DNA from: Aureimonas altamirensis
GTDB lineage: Bacteria; Pseudomonadota; Alphaproteobacteria; Rhizobiales; Rhizobiaceae
Assembly: GCF_023702225.1 (NCBI RefSeq)
Contig: NZ_JAMQCO010000003.1
Location: forward strand, 124,001 to 188,000
DNA length: 64,000 nucleotides
Direction: 5' to 3'
Notes under the pieces: model-generated
Seen by the model: only the letters and a program-made list of their open reading frames with translations
Told to the model about the DNA's origin: nothing
Databases searched by the model: none
Position numbers and translations under genes: made by a program
Part shown: piece after piece, positions 34,959 to 43,515 of the stretch
How the letters are laid out: every line of letters begins with the position of its first letter
How positions within the stretch are numbered: the stretch's first letter is position 1

Positions 34959-37519
34959 GCGTTGTTCCTTTCAGCCGGCCTGCGGGAAATCAGCGCCGTA
35001 ACGTCGATCAGTGCCTTGGCGGTGTCGAGACCGCGCGGGCAGATCAGGTAATGCGGGGTCCAGACCGGCTGGAATTTCTGTTTGAAAGCGCGCAGGCCGT
35101 CGAAGCTGTAGAGGTCCCCCCCGCGGCGGTAGACCATCGAGCCGAACCGGTTCCAACGCGAGGCGCCGCGCCTGTCGACGAGGCCCGAAAGGGGCGCCGC
35201 ACCGAGGTCGAACCACAGGTACCCTTCGTCCTTGGCCGCCATCAGCACATGCCCGAACAAGGCGTCCATGACCCCGCGAGAGACATCGGGCAAATGGCGC
35301 ATCAGATCGATGGAGATTTCGCTCCTGTCGCCGCTGCGCCACAGATTGGCGAAGGCCACGATGTGCCCTTCCTTGCGCATCACGGCGTGATCGAAATTCG
35401 CGAGGTAGTCCTTATCGAAATAGCCGAGCGAAAAACTCTTTTCCGCGCCGGACTTCATCTCCAGCCAGGCGTCGGACACCAGGCGGAGTTCCTCGATGGC
35501 GGCTGGCACCTCCCAGGCCGGCAGGATCGCGAATTCCAGCCCTTCGCGTTCCGCCTTGCGCATTGCCGTGCGCATGTCCTGGCGCTTGGGCCCGCCGAGC
35601 GTGAAGTTGGCCAGGTCGACGCGGGCGACCTCGCCCAGTTTCAGGGCCGTAAGCCCCATGTCGAGGAAAAGCGGCAGACGCTCGGCGCCGACTTCGTAGA
35701 ATACGGGCCGCAATGCCTTGCGATCGGCCAGGTCGCGAAACGCCCACGCCAGCTCGTCGACCTTTCCGGCAGGAGCCACGGGCTCGCCTAGGGCGACGAG
35801 GCTGCCGCCCGATTGCCCGTACATGACGAAGCCGGAACCGTCGTCGGCCACCAGGAACTGCTTGTCGCCCAGAAGCGCGAGATTGGCCGTGGTGGAAGAG
35901 GATGTTGCCACGACCGCGCGGACGGCATCCGGAATCGGCTGGCCGCTTCTCGGCGCATGGCGCTGGTGGATCCACAATTCCAGCCCGGCCGCCGCAATGA
36001 CGAGGAAGACGACGAGGCTGGCGCGGAGAAATCGCGGAGCATCGCCGTCCAGCGCGAAATCCCACCACATGGCGTTGGCGTATTCGACATGCGAATAGGC
36101 GAACATGCCGAGCCATCCGCAGCCGATCAGCGCCGCCGCCACCGTGGCGAGCCAACGCCAGTTCAAGGCCAGCGGCGCATCGTCCGCCCGGCGATAGAAG
36201 GCGCGGCGAAAGACGACCAGGAACGCCGCGAAAGACAGGAGGGCAGACGCCTCTTCCCAATCCAGGCCCTTGGCGATCGACAGGACCGCACCGGCCAGCA
36301 TCAGCACCAGCGCCAACACATAGGCGCGCCAAAGCCGGCGGGCGAGCCCGCGCGCAATGATCAGCAGGCCGACGCCGACCAGGCTGGCGGCCAGATGCGA
36401 CAGCTCGATGAACGGCAGCGGCAGGATGTCCGCCAGAACGCCGATGCGGCCTTCCAGCCCGGGTGTCGCACCCGATACCAGAAGGACGACCCCGCCGAGA
36501 AAGGACAGGCTGGCCGTGAGCGGCGGGGCCATCGGCTCCACCAGCTTTGCGGCTGCAGCCAGCCGACCCTGCACGACATGGCGTTGCAGGGCTATCTCCG
36601 ACAGCGCAAGGCCGAACATCGTCACGATCAGCGGCAGCACCGTATAGACGAGGCGATAGACGACGACAGCCGCCAGCGCATCCGGATTGGCGCCGAGGCC
36701 GAGCGTGCCGATGATCGTCGCCTCGAATGCGCCCAGCCCGGCCGGAGCATTGGAAACGACACCCGCGACCGTGGCCATGGCGAAGACGATGGCGAACAGC
36801 GTGAAGCTGCCCACCGCGTCGGCCGGCATGAGCACATACAGCACAGCCGCAGCCGCCGCGACGTCCACGACCCCGGCAGCGACCTGGGCCAGCGCTGCCC
36901 ATCCATTGGGAAGGAGAAGCGTCCAGGAGCGGATCCTCACCTGCCGGCGCCCGGTGGACAGCCACGTCACCAGTATCGCGACACAGGCGATCAGAACGAC
37001 GCCCAGCGCGACATCGACGGCCGGCGGCAGGTCGCCCAGCAGCGGGACGTCGCCGGGATCGGCAACCAGCGCCACGCCGACCATCAGCGCGAGGGCGAAC
37101 CAGAGGGCGAACCACGAAATGCCCACGATCCGGGCGACGTCCACCGGCTCGAATCCGAAGCGGCGATAGACGCGATAGCGGACGGCGCCCCCCGTCAGGA
37201 ACGGAAAGCCGAGTGCATTGGAGATCGCATAGCCACTTGCCCCCACCAGCGCCGAGATCGCAGGCGAAATGCGACCCGGAGCGGTATTCTCCACTGCGAT
37301 CACGTCATAGGCCGCCATGGCCATGAAGCTGAGGATGGTGAAGGCCAGGGCGGCGCCCAACGTTGGCCAGGGCATCGCCCTGATGGCGGCGGCAACCGCG
37401 TCGAGTGGCGTTTCCGACAAGAGGCGCGACAAGGTGTAGAAGGCGAGTGCCGTAATGCCGAGGCCGGCGATGAGCGCAATCGAATTGCGAATGGCAGGCC
37501 GCAGGGAGACAGGAGACAT
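34955..37519 (-). CDS. lpiA: Phosphatidylglycerol lysyltransferase LpiA/MprF
   Basis: 854 residues from ATG 37519. The N-terminal two thirds hold about 13-14 membrane helices (flippase part), e.g. 'SIALIAGLGITALAFYTL' and 'AGVVDVAAAAAVLYVLM'. The C-terminal cytoplasmic DUF2156 domain (about 540-850) transfers lysine from lysyl-tRNA to phosphatidylglycerol: 'QFLVADDGSGFVMYGQ', 'LPLFLDMGLTALKLGE' and 'FAFANLWRSGDRSEISIDLMRHLP'-type core, ending 'DGLRAFKQKFQPVW'. The cationic lipid reduces sensitivity to acid and cationic peptides. It is coupled by overlap to acvB, which degrades the same lipid. Confidence 0.93.
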   Translation of the reverse strand: MSPVSLRPAIRNSIALIAGLGITALAFYTLSRLLSETPLDAVAAAIRAMPWPTLGAALAFTILSFMAMAAYDVIAVENTAPGRISPAISALVGASGYAISNALGFPFLTGGAVRYRVYRRFGFEPVDVARIVGISWFALWFALALMVGVALVADPGDVPLLGDLPPAVDVALGVVLIACVAILVTWLSTGRRQVRIRSWTLLLPNGWAALAQVAAGVVDVAAAAAVLYVLMPADAVGSFTLFAIVFAMATVAGVVSNAPAGLGAFEATIIGTLGLGANPDALAAVVVYRLVYTVLPLIVTMFGLALSEIALQRHVVQGRLAAAAKLVEPMAPPLTASLSFLGGVVLLVSGATPGLEGRIGVLADILPLPFIELSHLAASLVGVGLLIIARGLARRLWRAYVLALVLMLAGAVLSIAKGLDWEEASALLSFAAFLVVFRRAFYRRADDAPLALNWRWLATVAAALIGCGWLGMFAYSHVEYANAMWWDFALDGDAPRFLRASLVVFLVIAAAGLELWIHQRHAPRSGQPIPDAVRAVVATSSSTTANLALLGDKQFLVADDGSGFVMYGQSGGSLVALGEPVAPAGKVDELAWAFRDLADRKALRPVFYEVGAERLPLFLDMGLTALKLGEVARVDLANFTLGGPKRQDMRTAMRKAEREGLEFAILPAWEVPAAIEELRLVSDAWLEMKSGAEKSFSLGYFDKDYLANFDHAVMRKEGHIVAFANLWRSGDRSEISIDLMRHLPDVSRGVMDALFGHVLMAAKDEGYLWFDLGAAPLSGLVDRRGASRWNRFGSMVYRRGGDLYSFDGLRAFKQKFQPVWTPHYLICPRGLDTAKALIDVTALISRRPAERNNA

Positions 37520-37596
37520 CGGACCCACCCGAATGACAAAGCCGTGTTCGACGCCGCATGGCGCGCGCATTGCGGCGGTTGCAAGGCAAGGCGCTC

Positions 37597-37626
37597 AAAA
37601 GAAAACGCCGACTCGAAAGCCGGCGT
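37597..37626 (-). terminator. Intrinsic terminator of mucR
   Basis: On the minus strand, ACGCCG (complement of 37621-37626) pairs with CGGCGT (complement of 37605-37610) and is followed by TTTTCTTTT (complement of 37597-37605 region). It lies 40 bases after the mucR stop. Confidence 0.8.
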
Positions 37627-37665
37627 CTGGAAATCATGGAACGTCTGAGGCGCCCTGCAACCGTA

Positions 37666-38091
37666 TCAGCGGCCGCGGCGGCGCTTGTGGCCGAGGCCCA
37701 TCTGCTTGGCGAGGCGGGAGCGGGCCGCGGCATAGTTGGGGGCGACCATGGGATAATCGGTCGGCAGGTCCCACTTTTCGCGGTACTCTTCGGGCGTCAG
37801 GTTGTAATGCGTCATCAGGTGACGCTTCAGCGACTTGAACTTCTTGCCGTCTTCGAGGCACACGATGTAATCGTCCGTCACCGATTTCTTGACCGGGACA
37901 GCAGGCTTCGGCTTTTCAGCCGGCGCAGCAGCCGGAGCGGCCGTCGTACGGCCGAGCGCACCATAGACGTCGGAAATCAAAGCAGGCAGATCGGAAACCG
38001 GCAGGGAATTGTTGCTGACATAAGCAGCGACCACTTCGGCCGTCAGCTCCATCAGCATCTCGTTGTTTTCGACGCTTTCGCTCCGTTCCAT
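37666..38091 (-). CDS. mucR: MucR/Ros zinc-finger transcriptional regulator
   Basis: 141 residues from ATG 38091. N-terminal oligomerisation helices ('[35 protein letters not shown]' pattern, about 12-46), a proline/alanine linker, then the Ros-type zinc finger with ligands Cys78, Asp81, His91 and His95 in '[18 protein letters not shown]'. It ends '[28 protein letters not shown]'. MucR proteins oligomerise and silence AT-rich promoters much like H-NS, controlling exopolysaccharide, motility and virulence genes, and repress themselves. It is followed by a terminator and preceded by a long AT-rich leader. Confidence 0.95.
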   Translation of the reverse strand: MERSESVENNEMLMELTAEVVAAYVSNNSLPVSDLPALISDVYGALGRTTAAPAAAPAEKPKPAVPVKKSVTDDYIVCLEDGKKFKSLKRHLMTHYNLTPEEYREKWDLPTDYPMVAPNYAAARSRLAKQMGLGHKRRRGR

Positions 38092-38404
38092 CTTATACCT
38101 CAATACCCACGCCGTCCGCGTGCCTTAAAAGTGAACGATTATGGTGATGCTGCGAACAACGGTCCGTTTCAACGATGACCGATGGCCGCGACGCCAATTA
38201 ATGATCGTGTATTTATTGTATGCTATTCAATGTCAAGTCTCATCGCAGAAAATTAAGTTTCGGCAATGTGGCTGATGTTGTCCGGTAATTTTTTTACATT
38301 GTAACTGAGATTCGCACAGCATCGTCCTGTGAGACTCAGACGTAATAATAGCCCATCGCGTCGTTGGAAAGGCATAGCGCCGGCCGTGCCAGACACGAAA
38401 ACGA
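38092..38404. other. AT-rich intergenic region upstream of mucR
   Basis: No gene is visible. Two AT-rich islands stand out (about 38195-38260 and 38284-38305, the latter with a run of seven T). Their position directly upstream of mucR fits self-repression through MucR binding, as reported for this family. No clear -10/-35 pair could be fixed. Confidence 0.5.
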
Positions 38405-38428
38405 AAAGGCCGCCCGATGGGCGGCCTT
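38400..38428 (-). terminator. Intrinsic terminator of the DUF882 gene
   Basis: AAGGCCGCCC (38406-38415) pairs with GGGCGGCCTT (38419-38428), three-base loop. On the minus strand it is followed by TTTTCGTTTTCG, a T-rich tail. It lies about 50 bases after the DUF882 stop. Confidence 0.8.
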
Positions 38429-38479
38429 CTGGAAGTGATTTAAAGTAGAGTGCGCCCAGGCGCGACCGGCGCGGGCAGA

Positions 38480-40390
38480 TCAGTTGCCGAAGCGCTCCGG
38501 AGCCGCGTGCAGGGGCACGTTGACGACTAGCGACGAATTGGACAGGCGCTCGGTGCGGGCGGCGGCGTCCGGATCGGCGTCTGCAACCTGAAGCGGCCTT
38601 GTCACCTCGGCGGCGCCGGCGATGCGGGATGCGATGACGCTCTGGTCCGCAACCCTCGGCATCGCGCCGGAGCCGACCCGGCCGCCCTTGCCGCCCGTCT
38701 CGACATCCGCCTGCAACGGCGCAATTCTTGCCATGATGTCTTCGAAACTGCGGGACGGCGTCACGCCGGTTTCCAGAGAGGCCATCACGGTGGACGGCGC
38801 CGGCCGATCGTCGTTGAGGATGTCGGCGATGGCATCGCCCGCCGGAATCTCGGCATCTGCCATGTCGAGCCCGGCAAGGTCGGTTGCCTCGTCGCCCGCC
38901 TCCGCGACGGCGGCGTCGGCAGCAGCCTCGAGCACGGGCCCGGCATCCGGCCGATGCGTCGGGAAGGCAACGGCCACGGACAGCGCATCCTGGCCGTCGG
39001 AAGCCTCTTTGGAAGCGGATTTGAGAATCGTGTCGGCGATGGCGTCCGAAGGCGTCGGAGCCTCGGCGGAAGCGGTCCGCGCCTGGGCGTCGGTGGCAGC
39101 CGCCGCCTGCAGCACCGCCTCGAAAGGCCTGCGGCTCGGCGTGGGGACGGCGTAGGCCAGTTCGCCGGCGGCGGACGCAGGCTCACGCGCAACCGCGGCG
39201 GCTACAACGGTCGGGGCCGGGGTCGGCGCCTCTGCAGCCGAGGCCGTGGCGCGCGCCGGCGCGGCCTGCGGCATCGGAATGCTGGCGACGGCGATGCTGG
39301 GCGGATCGGCGCGGCTCGGCGTTTCCGCCGGGGCGGGCGCACTGGCCGCCGCGGCGCCCGGCACACCGGCTGCGGGCCGCGGAGCGTTGGAACTCGTGTC
39401 GAATTGCGGCCTGTCGGGCATGGCGACCCCGGCCGACAGGACGGGCGCTGCAGGGGCGGCACGGCGCGGCGCCGGTGTCGGCTGCACCGCGGCGATGAGC
39501 GTTTCTTCCGCGGGGGCCGCCGGTGCGGCCGGCGCCTGCGGAGCGGGGGCGCGGCGCGGCGCTTCCGGCGCGCGGCGGGCCGGCGCGGGCGCGGCCTCCA
39601 TCTCGGCGTTGTCCTCGGCCTCGTCGGCGCCACCGCCGAACAGCCGTGCGATGAGCGATTTGCCACCCCGGCGCGTTTCCGAGGCGCTGGCCATCTGGAT
39701 GTTGCCCGACGCGCCCTTGCGCTGGTTGTAGGAAGCGACCGCCTGATCGTATCCCGGCAGCGGCTTGCCGTCGGCCGGAAGGTAGATCGTATTGCCGCGC
39801 GGGAAGATCTGCGCCAGTTCGGAACGGCTCATGCGCGGCCAGTACCGGCCCTTGCCGCTGTCGAAATGGACGAAGGGCGAGCCGGACCGCGGATAGTAGC
39901 CGACGCCGCCGACCTGCATGCGCAGCCCGATTTCACGCAGCTTCCGCAAGGGGACGTCTTCCATGTAGAAGTCGATCGCCTTGCCCGACATATGCAGACT
40001 GCCGCCGGCGACCCCCGAGGAGCGGGAGCGCAGCATGTTGTTTGTCTTGGGCGAGCGGAAACCACCCAGGATCTGGATATAGCCACGCGTGCCGGACTGG
40101 CGCTGCGCTTCCCACATGATGTCGAGAAGCGCCGGATCCATGTTGGTGGGCTTGTTCTCGCGCCAGTCGCGCAAGGCCCAGTTTGCCTTTTTCAGGCCTT
40201 CGGGCAGAAAACGGCCATTGCGCTTGTAGGTGACTTCGGTCTTCTCGCGAAGATGGACATGATACAGCTTGAGCGTCCGGGTTTCGGCCTTGGCCGCAAG
40301 TGCGGTGCCGGCTAGCAGCAGGAAGCCCGTCGCAAGGATCGTGGCGGCACGCGCCACGCGGCGCGCGGCGCTGGCTTTGTTTCCGAGCAT
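38480..40390 (-). CDS. DUF882 (M15-type) exported protein with long Ala/Pro-rich tail
   Basis: 636 residues from ATG 40390. Signal peptide 1-~36 (cleavage near AKA). The DUF882/peptidase M15-like domain (about 37-200) shows 'YIQILGGFRSPKTNNMLR', 'SLHMSGKAIDFYMEDVPL' (His and Asp metal ligands) and 'GVGYYPRSGSPFVHFDSGKGRYW' (last His). This is the LD/DD-carboxypeptidase fold of YcbK and suggests peptidoglycan binding or cleavage. About 400 further residues are low-complexity alanine/proline-rich with repeated 'PTPAPRRA'-like segments, far longer than the enterobacterial homologue. ATG 40429 is an alternative start. Confidence 0.82.
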   Translation of the reverse strand: MLGNKASAARRVARAATILATGFLLLAGTALAAKAETRTLKLYHVHLREKTEVTYKRNGRFLPEGLKKANWALRDWRENKPTNMDPALLDIMWEAQRQSGTRGYIQILGGFRSPKTNNMLRSRSSGVAGGSLHMSGKAIDFYMEDVPLRKLREIGLRMQVGGVGYYPRSGSPFVHFDSGKGRYWPRMSRSELAQIFPRGNTIYLPADGKPLPGYDQAVASYNQRKGASGNIQMASASETRRGGKSLIARLFGGGADEAEDNAEMEAAPAPARRAPEAPRRAPAPQAPAAPAAPAEETLIAAVQPTPAPRRAAPAAPVLSAGVAMPDRPQFDTSSNAPRPAAGVPGAAAASAPAPAETPSRADPPSIAVASIPMPQAAPARATASAAEAPTPAPTVVAAAVAREPASAAGELAYAVPTPSRRPFEAVLQAAAATDAQARTASAEAPTPSDAIADTILKSASKEASDGQDALSVAVAFPTHRPDAGPVLEAAADAAVAEAGDEATDLAGLDMADAEIPAGDAIADILNDDRPAPSTVMASLETGVTPSRSFEDIMARIAPLQADVETGGKGGRVGSGAMPRVADQSVIASRIAGAAEVTRPLQVADADPDAAARTERLSNSSLVVNVPLHAAPERFGN

Positions 40391-40589
40391 TCGGTCTCTT
40401 CCCCTCGCTGGCGAGGGCGGTGCCACCATGTCCCCGGCACCAACCCCGAACTTCCTCAAGTCACAGTCGTGCCAAAAACGTCTGACCGAACTGCGGCATG
40501 AAAATGACATGTGCCTATTTCTTTCCTTATTACAAAGGAAAATGGTTAAGGCGCAATGAACGAGATTCGCGAAGGAACGACATCCCTCC

Positions 40590-42416
40590 ATGAGCAACCT
40601 GTCCGCCGCAGCAGTCGACGCATCCGCCAAGCCCAATCTGGGGGTGCTTCCCACATGGAACCTCGGCGACCTTTACCCCGCCATGGACAGTCCGGTCCTG
40701 AAGGGCGATCTGGAGGTGGCCGAGAGCGAAGCGACGGCCTTCCAGCAGCGCTGGCGCGGGCGGCTGGCACAGGAAGCCGCCCTGCCCGGCGGCGGCGGCC
40801 TGGTTGATGCGATCCGCGCCTACGAAGGGCTCGAGGATCGGCTCGGCCGGCTGATCTCATATGCCGGCCTCGTCTATGCAGGCGATACGTCGAGCCCCGC
40901 AAACGCCAAGTTCTACGGGGACATCCAGGCGCGCGTCACCGACATTTCGGCGCGCCTCCTGTTCTTCGGGCTGGAGTTGAACCGGATAGAGGACGCTGCC
41001 ATCGAAGCGGCCCTGGCCGGCAATCCGCAGCTTGCCCACTACCGTCCATGGCTGGCGGATCTGCGGCTGGAGCGCCCGTTCCAGCTCGAGGACCGGATCG
41101 AGGAACTGTTCCTCGAAAAGGCCGTCACCGGGCCGGCAAGCTGGAACCGCCTCTTCGACGAGACGATGACGGGGCTCCGCTTCGCGGTGCGCGGCGAGGA
41201 GCTGTCGATCGAGGAAACGCTGAACCTGCTTCAGGAAGACGACAAGGCCCTGCGGCAGGAGGCTGCGGAAGCGCTCGCGGCGGTCTTTGGCGCAAATCTT
41301 CGCCTGTTCAGCCTGATCACGAATACGCTGGCCAAGGACAAGGAAATCTCCGACCGCTGGCGGGGCTTCACCGATATCGCCGACAGCCGGCACCTTGCCA
41401 ATCGCGTCGAGCGCGAGGTCGTCGACGCGCTGGCCGCCGCCGTCCGCGAGGCCTATCCCTCCATCTCGCACAGATATTACCGGCTCAAGGCGGGCTGGCT
41501 CGGGCAGGAAGCCCTGGACCACTGGGACAGGAATGCGCCCCTGCCCGGCATGGAGCGGCGCCCCATCGGCTGGGACGAGGCCCGCGAGACGGTGATGTCG
41601 GCCTATGCCGGCTTCTCGCCGCGCATGGCGGAGATCGCCGGGCGCTTCTTCGACAAAAGCTGGATCGACGCCGGCGTGCGCCCCGGCAAGTCGCCCGGTG
41701 CCTTCGCCCATCCGACCGTGCCCTCGGCGCACCCATACGTCCTGCTCAACTATCTCGGCAAGCCGCGCGACGTCATGACCCTGGCGCATGAACTCGGGCA
41801 CGGCGTCCACCAGGTGCTCGCCGCACGGCAGGGTCCGCTGATGGCGCCGACGCCGCTGACGCTGGCCGAGACGGCATCCGTCTTCGGCGAGATGCTGACC
41901 TTCCGCTCTCTTCTGGAAAAGACCCCCGATCCGCAGCAGCGCCGCTTCCTGATCGCGTCCAAGGTCGAAGACATGATCAATACGGTGATCCGGCAGATCG
42001 CCTTCTACAATTTCGAACGGGCGCTCCACACCGAGCGCCGCCAAGGCGAGTTGACGTCCGAACGCATCGGGCAGCTTTGGGTGGAAACACAAGGCGAGAG
42101 CCTGGGGCCCTCCGTGCGGCTGCAGCCGGGATACGAGACTTTCTGGGCCTATATCCCGCACTTCATCCATTCGCCGTTCTATGTGTATGCCTATGCCTTC
42201 GGCGACTGTCTGGTGAACTCTCTCTATGCCGTCTACGTCCAGTCCGACGCAGGTTTCGCCGAACGCTATCTCGAAATGCTCGAAGCCGGCGGCACCAGGC
42301 ACCATTCCGAGCTTCTGGCGCCCTTCGGCCTCGACGCGACGGACCCCGGCTTCTGGCACCGGGGGCTTTCCGTCATATCCGGCCTGATCGACGAACTGGA
42401 GGCGCTCGAAGCCTGA
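40590..42416 (+). CDS. pepF: Oligoendopeptidase F (M3 family)
   Basis: 608-residue cytoplasmic zinc metallopeptidase that cuts short peptides. The zinc site is HELGHGVH ('VMTLAHELGHGVHQVLAA'), with the third ligand glutamate in 'LAETASVFGEML' about 25 residues later. The C-terminal 'FIHSPFYVYAYAFGDCLVNSLY' is typical of the alphaproteobacterial PepF/M3 subgroup (TIGR02290). Start ATG 40590. It ends exactly where the convergent Rsm22-like gene ends; the two stop codons abut at 42416/42417. Confidence 0.93.
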   Translation: MSNLSAAAVDASAKPNLGVLPTWNLGDLYPAMDSPVLKGDLEVAESEATAFQQRWRGRLAQEAALPGGGGLVDAIRAYEGLEDRLGRLISYAGLVYAGDTSSPANAKFYGDIQARVTDISARLLFFGLELNRIEDAAIEAALAGNPQLAHYRPWLADLRLERPFQLEDRIEELFLEKAVTGPASWNRLFDETMTGLRFAVRGEELSIEETLNLLQEDDKALRQEAAEALAAVFGANLRLFSLITNTLAKDKEISDRWRGFTDIADSRHLANRVEREVVDALAAAVREAYPSISHRYYRLKAGWLGQEALDHWDRNAPLPGMERRPIGWDEARETVMSAYAGFSPRMAEIAGRFFDKSWIDAGVRPGKSPGAFAHPTVPSAHPYVLLNYLGKPRDVMTLAHELGHGVHQVLAARQGPLMAPTPLTLAETASVFGEMLTFRSLLEKTPDPQQRRFLIASKVEDMINTVIRQIAFYNFERALHTERRQGELTSERIGQLWVETQGESLGPSVRLQPGYETFWAYIPHFIHSPFYVYAYAFGDCLVNSLYAVYVQSDAGFAERYLEMLEAGGTRHHSELLAPFGLDATDPGFWHRGLSVISGLIDELEALEA

Positions 42417-43391
42417 TCACAAGGGCACGCCATCGCCCCAAGATGCGCGACGCGCCGCCTTGAAGGCGTCGCCGTCGCGCCGCGTCAGCATGACATCGTC
42501 CGCCCGCCCGTCCGGCCGGCACAGTTTCAGCCGGACCTTCCCGCTTCCCTGCTGCGGCGGCGCCAGTATCCGCGACCTCGAAAACGGGGCGGGCCGGCGC
42601 GCCGCAGCGAGGAAGATGAACTTCTCGTCCTCGAAGGGCGCATCCGCACCCTTGGCCAGCCGGTGGATGCGGCTTCGCGGAAGGCGGATGGCGAAATGGC
42701 ACCAATCCGGCCCAACCAGCGGACAGGTTGCCGAATGCGGGCACGGCGCAACGATGTTCGCCCCTTCGGCAAGAAGCCGGCCGCGCGCGGCCAGGATCCG
42801 CCGCCAGCCGGCCGGCGTGCCGGGCTCCACGATCAGGAGGATGTGCCGCGCCTTCCGCCACAGGGCATCGACCAGCCTGTCGCGTTCGGCCTCCTGCAAC
42901 TCGTCCAGCACATAGGCCAGCGTGACGAGGTCGGCGGGCTCCGCCGCCTCCACCAGGTCGCCTGCCCGGCCGTCCAGCCAGCGCCGTTGCGGAACGTCGC
43001 TCGCCGCCGCCAGCCTCTCGCCCATCCGGCGGATCGGGCCGCTGGCCTCCACCATCGTCGCGGTGCCGAGCCCCGGCCACATATCGGCTGCCGCCCAGAG
43101 CGCCGTTCCCGGCCCGGCCCCCACATCGAGCAGGGATACGGGCGCCGGCGTCTGCGGGTTCATCGCTTCGCCGACAAGGTCCATGGCGCGCCGTATCGCA
43201 GCATAGGTTGCGGGCAACCTGGTTGCCACATAGGCTCTCGCCGCGTCGTCGCTGTCGAGATGCAGCCGACCGTCCAGAACCTCGGCGCGGTAGCGTGCGG
43301 ACAGGCGGCTTCCAGCCACGGCGATGCCGGCGACGGCGTGGCCGTCGAGCAGGGTGTCCAGAGCCGCACGGAGGGACGCGGGGAGTTCCAT
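42417..43391 (-). CDS. Rsm22-like ribosomal methyltransferase family protein
   Basis: 324 residues. SAM-binding Rossmann motif 'VSLLDVGAGPGTALWAA' at about 83-100, then 'ADLVTLAYVLDEL'. A cysteine-rich motif 'IVAPCPHSATCPLVGPDWCHF' (split: CPHSATCP, then DWCHF) matches the iron-sulfur cluster ligands described for mitochondrial METTL17/Rsm22. Eukaryotic relatives assist small-subunit assembly; bacterial members are uncharacterised and may methylate 16S rRNA or act as assembly factors. It is divergent from hss across 124 bases and convergent with pepF without any gap. Confidence 0.82.
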   Translation of the reverse strand: MELPASLRAALDTLLDGHAVAGIAVAGSRLSARYRAEVLDGRLHLDSDDAARAYVATRLPATYAAIRRAMDLVGEAMNPQTPAPVSLLDVGAGPGTALWAAADMWPGLGTATMVEASGPIRRMGERLAAASDVPQRRWLDGRAGDLVEAAEPADLVTLAYVLDELQEAERDRLVDALWRKARHILLIVEPGTPAGWRRILAARGRLLAEGANIVAPCPHSATCPLVGPDWCHFAIRLPRSRIHRLAKGADAPFEDEKFIFLAAARRPAPFSRSRILAPPQQGSGKVRLKLCRPDGRADDVMLTRRDGDAFKAARRASWGDGVPL

Positions 43392-43515
43392 TTCGTCTTC
43401 CCTGATTTCGGGGTTGCCGTCGAAGGTCGCGTGCGCCCTCTTTTATTTGACAGCAATCTCGGTTAGCCGAAGGCGACATATCCTGCGATGCGACAGTGCG
43501 AAAGGACCTGCCAGA

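Noticed and set aside
35813-37648. 611-codon frame opposite lpiA
   Set aside because: Composition is that of a GC-rich shadow (Arg/Gln/His-rich) and lpiA on the other strand has well-defined domains.
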